Part shown: positions 44,902 through 52,727 of the stretch, one piece after another | Position numbering within the stretch: position 1 is the stretch's first letter | Layout: each line of letters opens with the position of its first letter | Assembly (NCBI RefSeq): GCF_029813785.1 | Contig: NZ_JARVKY010000004.1 | Coordinates: 310,001-374,000, forward strand | Direction of reading: 5' to 3' | DNA length: 64,000 bases | DNA from: Streptomyces sp. DH41 | Lineage (GTDB): Bacteria; Actinomycetota; Actinomycetes; Streptomycetales; Streptomycetaceae | Made by a program: the position numbers and the translations under genes | The notes under the pieces: model-generated | Seen by the model: only the letters and a program-made list of their open reading frames with translations | The model's database searches: none | What the model was told of the DNA's origin: nothing

Positions 44902-45739
44902 CCCGGGTTTCGTAGTCGCCTTCCTCGGTGGATTGCTGGCGCTGCTCAGCCCGTGCTCGGCACTTCTGCTGCCCGCGTTCTTCGCCTACTCGTTCACCAG
45001 CCGCACCCGGCTGCTGGGACGCACCGCGCTGTTCTACGCCGGACTGTGCCTGACCATGGTGCCGCTGGGTGTGGCGGGCTCGCTGGCCGGACGCCTCTTC
45101 TACGGACACCGTGACCTGCTGGTGACGGTGGGCGGCTGGCTCGTCATCGCCCTCGGGGTGGCACAACTGCTGGGCCTGGGGTTCGGTTCGCGCCGGCTCC
45201 AGCAGTCCGCGGGCACGCGCCGGTCGGGTTCGGCGCTTTCCGTCACGGCCCTGGGCGCGGTGTACGGGCTGGCCGGCTTCTGCGCGGGCCCCATCCTCGG
45301 CAGCGTCCTCACGGTGGCCGCGATCGGCGGCGATCCCTGGCGGGGCGGTGCGCTGCTCGCGGTGTACGCCCTGGGCATGGCCGTGCCGATGTTCGTGCTG
45401 GCGGCCCTGTGGGACCGGTTCGACCTGGGTGGGCGACGCTGGCTGCGTGGCCGGCCGGTGCGCCTGGGCAGGTTGCGGCTGCACTCCACGTCACTGCTCG
45501 GCGGGGCGATGTTCATCGCCCTGGGCGCGCTGTTCCTGCTCTTCGACGGAACCTCGGCGCTGCCGTCGCTGATGGGGGTGGACACGGAGTTCACCTGGGA
45601 GCAACGCCTGTCCCGCCTCGGGGACGCCGTCTCCGACCGTGCCCTGCTGGGCGTGCTCGCCCTCGCCGTGGCCGCGGGGGCCCTGACCGTCCTGGTGCGC
45701 GGGGCCCGCGAGGCACGCCGCGGTGAAGGGGGCCGCTGA
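44894..45739 (+). CDS. CcdA-family membrane thiol-disulfide transporter
   Basis: 281 aa, about seven membrane helices. CcdA/DsbD-beta hallmarks: FLGGLLALLSPCSALLLPAFFAY with Cys21, and GFCAGPILGSVLTVAA for the second redox Cys. Transfers reducing equivalents from cytoplasmic thioredoxin to extracytoplasmic thiol proteins. Overlap with the DsbA-like gene suggests that protein is its partner. No cytochrome c maturation genes are nearby, so the role is probably general thiol balance. Confidence 0.88.
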   Translation: MSDPGFVVAFLGGLLALLSPCSALLLPAFFAYSFTSRTRLLGRTALFYAGLCLTMVPLGVAGSLAGRLFYGHRDLLVTVGGWLVIALGVAQLLGLGFGSRRLQQSAGTRRSGSALSVTALGAVYGLAGFCAGPILGSVLTVAAIGGDPWRGGALLAVYALGMAVPMFVLAALWDRFDLGGRRWLRGRPVRLGRLRLHSTSLLGGAMFIALGALFLLFDGTSALPSLMGVDTEFTWEQRLSRLGDAVSDRALLGVLALAVAAGALTVLVRGAREARRGEGGR

Positions 45740-45755
45740 GGGCGGGACCGGCACG

Positions 45756-45781
45756 GAGGGGTGCCCTGCGGGGCTCCCCTC
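45756..45781. terminator. Hairpin between convergent CcdA-like and epimerase genes
   Basis: GAGGGG (45756-45761) pairs with CCCCTC (45776-45781) and GCCC (45763-45766) with GGGC (45771-45774) around a TGCG loop, one T/T mismatch. It lies 17 bp after the CcdA-like stop. Confidence 0.6.
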
Positions 45782-45852
45782 TCCCCAGGGCGTCGACCGA
45801 CGGCTTCCGGCAGCGCTGTGCGCCGGTCCGGCCGTCCGGGACGCCGCCCTTC

Positions 45853-46797
45853 TCACCGGCCTCCGCGCACCCGCCGTACGAGGTCGTCGGCGGCCCGGGG
45901 CCACTCGGGGTGGTCGAACGCGAACCCCGCCTCGCGCAGTCGGCCGGGGACGACGCGCCGGCTCTTGAGGAGCAGCTCGGTGTCCGAACGCAGGACGAGG
46001 GCGCCGAGTTCGGCCATCCACCGCGTCGCCGGCAGACCCACCGGCATGCCCCACGCCTTGCGCAGCGCGCGCATGAACGCGCGCTGGGGCAGCGGAGCCG
46101 GCGCGGCGAGGTTCACGGGGCCGCTGAAGTCGTCGCGGCCGACGAGGAAGTCGACCGCGCGGACGAAGTCCTGGTCGTGGATCCAGGACACGTACTGCGC
46201 CCCGCCCGCGACGGAGCCGCCGAGGCCCAGTCGCGCCAGCCGCAGCAGGACGTCCAGGACGCCGCCCCGGTCCGGGCTCATCACCATGGCGGATCGCAGG
46301 GCCACCTTGCGGGTGTGCGGGGTGTCCGCCCGCTCCTGCTCCCGCTCCCAGGCCCTGGCGATGTCGACGCTGTACGACCAGTAGTCCGGGACTCCCGGTT
46401 CGGCTCCGCCGAGCAGGCCGGTTGCCTCGTCGTTGGGCGCGTCGAAGCGGTGGGCGTAGACGGTGGCGGTGCTCATCTGCAGCCAGACCCGGGGCGGCTC
46501 GGCGGCTGCCGAGATCGCCTCGCCGACGACACGCGCGGACTCCACGCGTGAGTCCATCATCGCCTTCAGGTTGCCGGGGGTGTAGCGACAGCTCACGCTG
46601 CGACCGGCCAGGTTGACGACCGCGTCGCTGCCGTCGACCTCCTCGACCCACTTCCCCGGCGTCCGGCCGTCCCATCCGACCTCACCCGGCCGCTCCGGCC
46701 GCCGGGTGAGCACCACGACGTCGTGGCCGGCGGCGGTCCACGCACGCTTCAGCACCGTACCGACCTGCCCGGTTCCCCCGGGGATCACGATCTTCAT
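45853..46797 (-). CDS. TIGR01777-type NAD(P)-dependent epimerase/dehydratase
   Basis: 314 aa extended SDR. Nucleotide-binding MKIVIPGGTGQVGTVLKRAW at the N-terminus, VVNLAGRSV, RVWLQMSTATVYAHRF, YWSYSVDIARAWERE in place of the usual YxxxK, and a C-terminal DUF1731-like segment (AWGMPVGLPATRWMAELGALVLRSDTELLLKSRRVVPGRL). The start at MKIV was chosen with GGGAG upstream. Function unassigned in this family. Divergent from the GH25 gene across a strong palindrome. Confidence 0.88.
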   Translation of the reverse strand: MKIVIPGGTGQVGTVLKRAWTAAGHDVVVLTRRPERPGEVGWDGRTPGKWVEEVDGSDAVVNLAGRSVSCRYTPGNLKAMMDSRVESARVVGEAISAAAEPPRVWLQMSTATVYAHRFDAPNDEATGLLGGAEPGVPDYWSYSVDIARAWEREQERADTPHTRKVALRSAMVMSPDRGGVLDVLLRLARLGLGGSVAGGAQYVSWIHDQDFVRAVDFLVGRDDFSGPVNLAAPAPLPQRAFMRALRKAWGMPVGLPATRWMAELGALVLRSDTELLLKSRRVVPGRLREAGFAFDHPEWPRAADDLVRRVRGGR

Positions 46798-46848
46798 CGG
46801 ACGCTCCCTCCCCCGCCTCATGTGTTCGTGCGATCGACCCTATCCCAC

Positions 46849-46866
46849 ATTTGAACACGTTCAAAT
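46849..46866. promoter_or_regulatory. Perfect 18-bp palindrome between epimerase and lysozyme genes
   Basis: ATTTGAACACGTTCAAAT: 8-bp arms with a 2-base centre, AT-rich against the background, about 51 bp upstream of the epimerase start and 100 bp upstream of the lysozyme start. The TTGAAC/GTTCAA core resembles TetR-type operators. No regulator gene is adjacent. Confidence 0.65.
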
Positions 46867-46966
46867 ACATGGGTCGGCGACGCCCCGCCCCTCAGGGGCC
46901 CACCGGCAACACCGTCTGGGCGCCCGTGGGATGCGGTCGGGCGTGACAGCGGATCGGATGGGTGCC

Positions 46967-47803
46967 ATGCGCAGACCCATAGCCGTGGCGTCCAGCCACT
47001 CACGCCGCCTGCTCACGTCAGGCGTCCTCCTCGCCTCCCAGTCGCTCCTCCTCGGCCTGGCCGCGGTCCCCGCGTCGGCCGACGACGTGCGGACTCCCGT
47101 CCGCGGCACCGCGTACATGGGCAGCGGTGTCCTCGCCCACGAAGGGGTCCAGGGCCGGCCCACCGGGACCCGCGCCGCCCAGACGGAGGGCGTGGACGTC
47201 TCCAGTCATCAGGGCGACGTCGCCTGGCCGACCCTGTGGAACAGCGGGGTGAGGTGGGCCTACGCGAAGGCCACCGAGGGAACGTCCTACCGCAATCCCT
47301 ACTACGCCCAGCAGTACGGCGGTTCGTACGACGTCGGCATGATCCGCGGTGCCTACCACTTCGCCATCCCGGACGGCGCCGGCGGCGCGGCCCAGGCCGA
47401 CTACTTCGTCGACCACGGCGGCGGCTGGTCCAAGGACGGCAGGACGCTGCCCGGCGTGCTCGACATCGAGTACAACCCGTACGGGGACACCTGCTACGGC
47501 AGGACGGCGAGTCAGATGGTCGGCTGGATCCGGGACTTCCTCGAACGGTACAAGGAGCGCACCGGCCGCCAGGCCGTCATCTACACCTCCACCAACTGGT
47601 GGAAGCAGTGCACCGGGGACTACAGCGGCTTCGGCGCCACCAACCCGTTGTGGGTCGCCCGGTACGCCTCGACCGTGGGCCCCCTCCCGGCCGGCTGGGA
47701 CGTCCACACGATGTGGCAGTACACCTCCTCGGGGCCGACCGTCGGGGACCACGACAAGTTCAACGGGGCGCTCGATCGCGTCAAGGCGCTGGCCAACGGC
47801 TGA
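46967..47803 (+). CDS. Secreted GH25 lysozyme (muramidase)
   Basis: 278 aa. Signal peptide about 1-35 with core LLTSGVLLASQSLLLGLAAVPASA. The GH25 domain (about 75-278) carries catalytic acids: EGVDVSSHQGDV and LDIEYNPYGDTC; VGMIRGAYHFAIPDGAGGAAQADYF and the C-terminal MWQYTSSG are typical. Hydrolyses the beta-1,4 link of peptidoglycan. Start uncertain: ATG 46967 preferred, ATG 46958 and 46931 are in frame. Confidence 0.92.
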   Translation: MRRPIAVASSHSRRLLTSGVLLASQSLLLGLAAVPASADDVRTPVRGTAYMGSGVLAHEGVQGRPTGTRAAQTEGVDVSSHQGDVAWPTLWNSGVRWAYAKATEGTSYRNPYYAQQYGGSYDVGMIRGAYHFAIPDGAGGAAQADYFVDHGGGWSKDGRTLPGVLDIEYNPYGDTCYGRTASQMVGWIRDFLERYKERTGRQAVIYTSTNWWKQCTGDYSGFGATNPLWVARYASTVGPLPAGWDVHTMWQYTSSGPTVGDHDKFNGALDRVKALANG

Positions 47804-47836
47804 CGCGACCGCCGGGCCCCGGCGCCGGCCGCTTCG

Positions 47837-48559
47837 TCAGCGACCGGCGAGGGGGCCCAGGATGTCGGCGACCTGCTCACGCACCACGTCCCGGGCACCG
47901 GGAGGCAGGGCGCCGACGTCCGTACGCTCCAGCGCGGCGAGGGCTTCGTCGGCGCCCGCGTCGCACGGTGCGGTCTCGCTGACGACCTCGTAACCGTCGC
48001 GGACGGCGATCCGCAGGCGGTGCCGCCCCTCGCCGTCGGTATGCACGGCGGTGGCGACCACCAGGGGCGGCGGTCCGCCGGCTTCGGCGGGCTGCTTGCG
48101 GTAGCCGCTGGCTATCGGGGTGCGCCAGCCGAGGCCGAGCAGCAGATGACGCTTCGCCATGACCTCGGCCAGGTCGGTCTCGTAGGCCCGGTCCGGCCCC
48201 AGGACGGTGGCGCGGGCGTCCAGGACCAGGGCCGCCGGCAGCAGGCAGCGCAGACTGCTGCCGACGAGGTTGCCGCCGACCGTGGCCGTCCGGCGCACGG
48301 CTCCGGTGCCCACCGTGCCGGCCGCGCTTCGCAGCACCTCGGGAACGCGGTCGTCGATGCGGTGCAGCACCACGGCCGCTCCCAGCCCCTCGGGTTCGAC
48401 CGCGGTCGCCTCGGGCAGGTTCCGCAGCGACATGGCCAGTTCCGGGAAACCGTCCCGTTGCCAGGTGGCCCACACGAGGGTGGCACCGCCGATGGGCACC
48501 GCTCCCTCGGCCATGCACTCCTGCGCTTCGGACACGGATGTGGGCAGACGCAACAGCAC
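47837..48559 (-). CDS. FAD-binding subunit of a molybdopterin dehydrogenase, orphan
   Basis: 240 aa, FAD_binding_5-type fold of xanthine/CO dehydrogenase medium subunits. FAD contacts: AVPIGGATLVW near residue 20-30 and VRRTATVGGNLVGSSLRCLLPAALVLDA. It is shorter than the usual 280-300 aa. The large molybdopterin and small 2Fe-2S subunits that normally flank it are absent here, so it may serve another protein or have lost its partners. GTG start, weak AGG upstream. Confidence 0.78.
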   Translation of the reverse strand: MLLRLPTSVSEAQECMAEGAVPIGGATLVWATWQRDGFPELAMSLRNLPEATAVEPEGLGAAVVLHRIDDRVPEVLRSAAGTVGTGAVRRTATVGGNLVGSSLRCLLPAALVLDARATVLGPDRAYETDLAEVMAKRHLLLGLGWRTPIASGYRKQPAEAGGPPPLVVATAVHTDGEGRHRLRIAVRDGYEVVSETAPCDAGADEALAALERTDVGALPPGARDVVREQVADILGPLAGR

Positions 48560-48674
48560 GGCGCTCGACCTGCTTTCCCCGGAAGGCGGCGGTGGACGAC
48601 CCCGCGCCTACCGCCGCGTGATCACGGCCACTGCGCATTGTCCGTACCGCCGCGGGGGCGCGTACAGGGCTCAC

Positions 48675-49265
48675 TCATTCATCATGTGCGCCCTTCGCGC
48701 GCCGGACAGGACGCTTGTAGTACCGCCACGGGAACGCCCCGGAGCCGACCTGCGTCCACCCCTGCTCCTCCATCCGTCGGTGCCGGGTGCCGACCGCGAA
48801 GGAAACCCTGCGGTGTTCCCAGGGGCGGCCGGACTTCTCGACGACATGGAAGAACGGGCCGAAGTCGACCATGTGCCAGCCGTCCGCGCCGGCTTCGGCG
48901 AGCGCCTGCATCTCGTTGAACGCGGTCAGCGGGGTCAGCACCCGCCGTTCCGCCGGTCCGGACGCGTCCGGACCGGGCCGCCCCCGGTCGGCGAATCTCT
49001 GCTGTGCGGCCTGCCGGCTCACGCCGAGGACACCGCCCACGGTGTCCCAGCTCTGCCCCGCGGCTCGCGCTCCCTGGACCGCCTCGCGCAGCAGCCTGCT
49101 CGTCTCCTCGGCGCCGACGCGACTGGCCGCCACCAGGCGGAGATAGCCTTCGGGGTCGTGCTCCAGCGACTCGACCAGTCCGTCCGGGGCGTCCAGGACG
49201 GCGGCCGCGACGCCCTCCCGGATACGCAGGACCTCTTCCTCGGTGAGCGGTTCCGTCCCGCTCAC
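48675..49265 (-). CDS. HTH-containing protein of unknown family, likely DNA-binding regulator
   Basis: 196 aa. The middle holds a helix-turn-helix: GARAAGQSWDTVGGVLGVSRQAAQQRFADR (about 68-97). The N-terminus is an acidic helical region; the C-terminal 85 residues form a compact alpha/beta-like domain with many aromatics (FNEMQALAEAGADGWHMVDFGPFFHVVEKSGRPWEHRRV). The GTG overlaps the stop of the small membrane protein gene (GTGA). The tandem palindromes upstream of this two-gene unit suggest autoregulation. Confidence 0.72.
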   Translation of the reverse strand: MSGTEPLTEEEVLRIREGVAAAVLDAPDGLVESLEHDPEGYLRLVAASRVGAEETSRLLREAVQGARAAGQSWDTVGGVLGVSRQAAQQRFADRGRPGPDASGPAERRVLTPLTAFNEMQALAEAGADGWHMVDFGPFFHVVEKSGRPWEHRRVSFAVGTRHRRMEEQGWTQVGSGAFPWRYYKRPVRRAKGAHDE

Positions 49266-49561
49266 CGCCCGGCGTCCTTCGTCTCGTCGCCGCGCAGCGG
49301 CTCCAGAGCGTCGAGCCTCTCCAGATCCCGCTCCAGTCGCACGGCGTCGGTGCCGGCCGGGGCGTTCCCCGGCCGGGAGGCGGCGAGCAGTACTCCGATG
49401 ACGAGGACGACCAGGAGGTCCGCGGCCACCAGGACGACGTAGGCCGGAGTGCCGAGGTCGTCGACGAGTGAGATCGCCAGAGCGATCAGGGCGGTGACCA
49501 CGGCGAGCAGACCGGTGGCGGCCACCGGTATGGCTGGAGCGGAGCGCGTCGAAGTGTGCAT
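49262..49561 (-). CDS. Small two-helix membrane protein coupled to the HTH gene
   Basis: 99 aa: two membrane helices (VAATGLLAVVTALIALAISLV and AYVVLVAADLLVVLVIGVLLAA), then a charged C-terminal tail (VRLERDLERLDALEPLRGDE) likely in the cytoplasm. The ATG lies four bases from an operator palindrome, with no Shine-Dalgarno, so the mRNA may be leaderless or have a very short leader. Its stop overlaps the HTH gene start. Possibly an anti-regulator or sensor partner (inference). Confidence 0.68.
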   Translation of the reverse strand: MHTSTRSAPAIPVAATGLLAVVTALIALAISLVDDLGTPAYVVLVAADLLVVLVIGVLLAASRPGNAPAGTDAVRLERDLERLDALEPLRGDETKDAGR

Positions 49562-49564
49562 GCC

Positions 49565-49610
49565 GTCAAGGTTTCCTTGACAGCATGCACTTTGTCAAGG
49601 AAACCTTGAC
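49565..49610. promoter_or_regulatory. Two tandem palindromic operators
   Basis: GTCAAGG-TTT-CCTTGAC (49565-49581) and GTCAAGG-AAA-CCTTGAC (49594-49610), identical arms, centres 29 bp apart. They sit between the small membrane protein gene and the convergently ending alpha/beta hydrolase gene, touching the start codon of the former. TTGACA within them could double as a -35 element. Confidence 0.8.
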
Positions 49611-49632
49611 AGCTCCTGCGAGCGGCACGCGG

Positions 49633-50436
49633 TCACACGCGCTGGGCCAGGAACTCCAGCAACACGGCGTTGAAGCGCTCGGGTTGCTCGGCGCCGGGGA
49701 GGTGGCCGGCCTTCTCGACGACGGCCAGGGTGGAGTGCGGGACGAGGCGGTGGAGGGACTCCGCCTCCGCGACGGGGGTGTATACGTCGTCCGCGCCGAC
49801 GACGACCAGTACCGGAACCCGTACGGCGGCCAGGACCTCCCGGTAGTCGGGGCGTTCGGCCCGCCCGCGCAGCGCCGCCGCCGCGCCCCGCGGGTCGGTG
49901 GCGCACATCATCTCCAGGACGCGGGCTGCCACGTCCGGCATCGTGGTGACGTTGTAGGCGGCGAGCATCTTGTCGATGACCTCGTGCGCGTAACCGTCCA
50001 TGCCCTCGGCGAGGAGCCTGTCGGCCAGCCGGTTGCGGAACTCCTTGCCCTCCTGGGTCTCGGCGGGCGCGGAGGTGTCGGACAGGACGAGTGCCCGTAC
50101 CCGCTCCGGATGCCGCAGCTGGACCTCCATGGTGATCTGGCCGCCCATGGAGACGCCGCCGACGACCGCGCGCTCGATGCCCAGGTGGTCCAGGAGTTCG
50201 GCGAGGTCGTCGGCGAAGTCGGCGAGCAGCACCTTGCCCGGCGTCACGCCGCTGCGGCCGTAGCCGCGCAGGTCGGGAGTGACGACTCGGTGGCCGGCTT
50301 CCACGAGGGCCGCCACCTGGGGTGCCCACAGGGTGCGGTTGAAGGGGTGCCCGTGAATCAGCAGGACCGGGAGTCCGCTCGAGGGACCGGAGTCGTCGTA
50401 GTCGATCGTGGCGCCGCGCACTGTTGTGAAGTTCAT
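49633..50436 (-). CDS. Alpha/beta hydrolase
   Basis: 267 aa single-domain hydrolase of the haloperoxidase/3-oxoadipate enol-lactonase-like group. Oxyanion region LLIHGHPFNRTLW, PDLRGYGRSG, nucleophile elbow VGGVSMGGQI, Asp in VVGADDVYTP and His in VEKAGHLPGAEQPERF complete the triad. ATG 50436 with AGGG upstream. Substrate unknown. It ends 22 bp from the tandem operators but is transcribed in the same direction as the genes downstream of them. Confidence 0.87.
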   Translation of the reverse strand: MNFTTVRGATIDYDDSGPSSGLPVLLIHGHPFNRTLWAPQVAALVEAGHRVVTPDLRGYGRSGVTPGKVLLADFADDLAELLDHLGIERAVVGGVSMGGQITMEVQLRHPERVRALVLSDTSAPAETQEGKEFRNRLADRLLAEGMDGYAHEVIDKMLAAYNVTTMPDVAARVLEMMCATDPRGAAAALRGRAERPDYREVLAAVRVPVLVVVGADDVYTPVAEAESLHRLVPHSTLAVVEKAGHLPGAEQPERFNAVLLEFLAQRV

Positions 50437-50490
50437 TCCGGGCACCCTAACGGGGTGTCGTCCGGTGGGAGACAGGTGGCAGGGGACGTC

Positions 50491-50928
50491 TCAAGGTGCG
50501 AGCAGCGCGTCGGTCAACTCCGCGCGCGGTTCCTCCCCTTGCTTGCGGACCAGCTCGGGCAGCCGCGCGTTCCACTGCCGCGCGGCGCCGTCCAGCGACT
50601 CGGCGAAGGCCCTGCGCGCGCGGCGCCCCATGACGGCCGTCACGACGGGGAGCAGCGGACGGGCGAAGGAGCGGCCCTCGACCCGCGCCTTCACGGTCAC
50701 CCGCCAGTGCAGCCCGTCCTCCTCGCGCACGGGCCGGTAACGGGCGCCCGGTCGCAGGTGACTTCCCTCGGCCAGGACCAGGCCGGGCAGGGGTCGTCCG
50801 TCGGGCAGTCCCAGGCGCGCTCCGTCGGCGTCCAGGCTCTCCGCCAGGTCGTGGAGCGTGGTGACGCACGACTCGAACCAGCGGCGGGGCACGGGGACGA
50901 GGGTCACGGTGTGCTGAAAGCGGGCCAT
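50491..50928 (-). CDS. SRPBCC-like small protein, unknown function
   Basis: 145 aa. Begins ARFQHTVTLVPVPRRWFESCVTTLHDLAESLDADG, continues with a beta-rich centre (GLHWRVTVKARVEGRSFARPL) and a long C-terminal helix (VMGRRARRAFAESLDGAARQWNARLPELV), an arrangement like SRPBCC/START-type ligand-binding folds. No catalytic motif. The ATG lacks a clear ribosome site. Divergent from the next gene. Confidence 0.6.
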   Translation of the reverse strand: MARFQHTVTLVPVPRRWFESCVTTLHDLAESLDADGARLGLPDGRPLPGLVLAEGSHLRPGARYRPVREEDGLHWRVTVKARVEGRSFARPLLPVVTAVMGRRARRAFAESLDGAARQWNARLPELVRKQGEEPRAELTDALLAP

Positions 50929-51033
50929 GGGGCAAGGATGGAGGCTCAGGGGTGTCGGGTCACGGGTGTGGCCGAGCGGTGGGAGGACGAAGCCGAAAAC
51001 GACTGGTGCGGCTGAACGCCTCCGGTCGATCAT

Positions 51034-51759
51034 GTGTGCGTGACGAATCAGCCGGCCATCAGCACCCTGACCCTGCTGCACAGGATTCCGGACTCCTGGG
51101 ACGCCGATCCCTGGGCCGAGGTGCGGCCGTTGATCGACGGCGTGGACGTCCTGCAGAGGTTCCACCCGGCAGGAAGAGCTGACAGTTGCCGTTACTGGAG
51201 GGGTCCGGCGGAGAGCTGGCCGCTGGCGGTCACGGAAGAACCCCGCAGGGTCATGATCACAGAACCGACCTGCACGGCCGGCTGCTGCGGCGCCCTGTAC
51301 GTCACCATGCGCCGCGAGGGCGACCAGGTGATCTGGGACGCCTGGGAGAACACCAGTGACCGGACCGCGGTGCCCCCGGACTTCCGCTTCGACACCGCCC
51401 AGTACGAAGCCGAACTCGCGCGGGCCGCGGCGAACCGCGGTTGGGAGGAGCCGCTGGACACCATCGCCCGGTTCCTGGAACAGACCCTCGCGGACAGCGG
51501 GTGGTTCGAGCGGTGGGGCTGCGTCCTCACGGGCGTCTCGCCACGACGTGCGGAGCCGGACCTTCCCGAGGAGATCACCAGCCCCGAGGGCGTCGACGTC
51601 GAGTTCCGTCAGGACCGGGGGCCCCGCGAGGCTCCTGGGTTCTACCAGTGCGAGTTGCCCGTCATCGGCGACCGGTCCGTGGCGGAGCACGTACGGCTGC
51701 TCGCGGATCACATCCTGGCGGACGACCCGCGCAAGGCCGCCGATGCCCTAGGAGGGTGA
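51034..51759 (+). CDS. Hypothetical protein
   Basis: 241 aa, soluble, acidic, no family recognised. A Cys-rich segment EPTCTAGCCGALYVTMRREGDQVIWDAWENT (about 76-108) looks like a beta sheet with a possible metal site, and the C-terminal half is helical (FRFDTAQYEAELARAA, LDTIARFLEQTLADSGWF). GTG 51034 or GTG 51040 may be the start; neither has a good ribosome site. Codon use is typical of the window. Confidence 0.65.
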   Translation: MCVTNQPAISTLTLLHRIPDSWDADPWAEVRPLIDGVDVLQRFHPAGRADSCRYWRGPAESWPLAVTEEPRRVMITEPTCTAGCCGALYVTMRREGDQVIWDAWENTSDRTAVPPDFRFDTAQYEAELARAAANRGWEEPLDTIARFLEQTLADSGWFERWGCVLTGVSPRRAEPDLPEEITSPEGVDVEFRQDRGPREAPGFYQCELPVIGDRSVAEHVRLLADHILADDPRKAADALGG

Positions 51760-51873
51760 GGACGGCCACAGGGAAGGCCAGGGGCGCGGTAGGAACCCCG
51801 GAGGCGGTTCTCGAGCCGCTGCGGCGGGACCGGTCACCCGGTGATCCGGGCCCGCCGCGGTGAGCGCCGGCCG

Positions 51874-52491
51874 TCACGCGGCGGCGGCCACCGGCACGGT
51901 GCGCTCGGCGTCGTTCAGCCACTCGATCAGAGAGGTGCGGGCGCGGGCGACCCGTGAACGCACCGTCCCTATCGGGCACTCGCTGACATCGGCCGCCTCC
52001 GCGTAGGGCAGCCCGAGCAGTTGGGTGAGGACGAACGCCTCACGGCGTTCGTCGGGGAGCGTGGCCAGCAGTTCGGCGAGGGCCACGCCGTCGTCGAAGC
52101 CGGGCAGACCGCGCGGCTGGGTTCGCTCGGCGGCCGACTCCCAGTCGTCCGTGGCCGCCAGGCGCGGCCGGGCGGAGTCGTGGCGGATGCTGTCGGCCAC
52201 CGCTCGGCGGGCGATGGCGAGCAGCCAGGTGCGGGCCGACGAACGTCCTTCGAAGTGGTGCAGGCTGCCGAGGGCCCGCAGGAAGGTGTCCTGGGTCAGG
52301 TCGTCGGCGCTCTGCGGATCGGCGCCGAGGAAGGTCACGTAGCGGCGGACGTCCCGGTGCAGGGCGCGTACGAAGTGGTCGACGGCGTCGGGGTCGCCGG
52401 TGCGCGCGGCGAGTGCCCAGGCCGTGATCGACGCCTCCTTCGCGTCCGTACCCGGTTGCCTGCGTGAGGGGGGCGGTGCGGGAGTGATCAC
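51874..52491 (-). CDS. ECF-type RNA polymerase sigma factor
   Basis: 205 aa. Region 2 (ALHRDVRRYVTFLGADPQSADDLTQDTFLRALGSLHHFEGRSSARTWLLAIARRAVADSIR) and region 4 (LAELLATLPDERREAFVLTQLLGLPYAEAADVSECPIGTVRSRVARARTSLIEWL). GTG 52491 has an AAGGA ten bases upstream. No anti-sigma factor with a ZAS motif is adjacent, but the next gene on the same strand encodes a His/Met-rich membrane protein that may be part of the same response. Confidence 0.9.
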   Translation of the reverse strand: MITPAPPPSRRQPGTDAKEASITAWALAARTGDPDAVDHFVRALHRDVRRYVTFLGADPQSADDLTQDTFLRALGSLHHFEGRSSARTWLLAIARRAVADSIRHDSARPRLAATDDWESAAERTQPRGLPGFDDGVALAELLATLPDERREAFVLTQLLGLPYAEAADVSECPIGTVRSRVARARTSLIEWLNDAERTVPVAAAA

Positions 52492-52727
52492 CTGTGTCTG
52501 TCCTTCTCGGAAGCGGGGGTCCGGTCTCCCGGGCCGGGGCGGCCGGTGCGGGACGGGCCGGCGGCGCGGTGGGACCGGTGACGGGGTGACGGCCGGGCGC
52601 GTCGGCGCACGGCCGGTGCCCGAGGCGCGACGCCGGCGGATCGGCGGCTCTGCGGCCCTGTCGCTCGACGGCATGACGGCATGACGGCTCGGCCGGTTCG
52701 TCGGGGGCCTCGGGAAACCTGCTGTCG

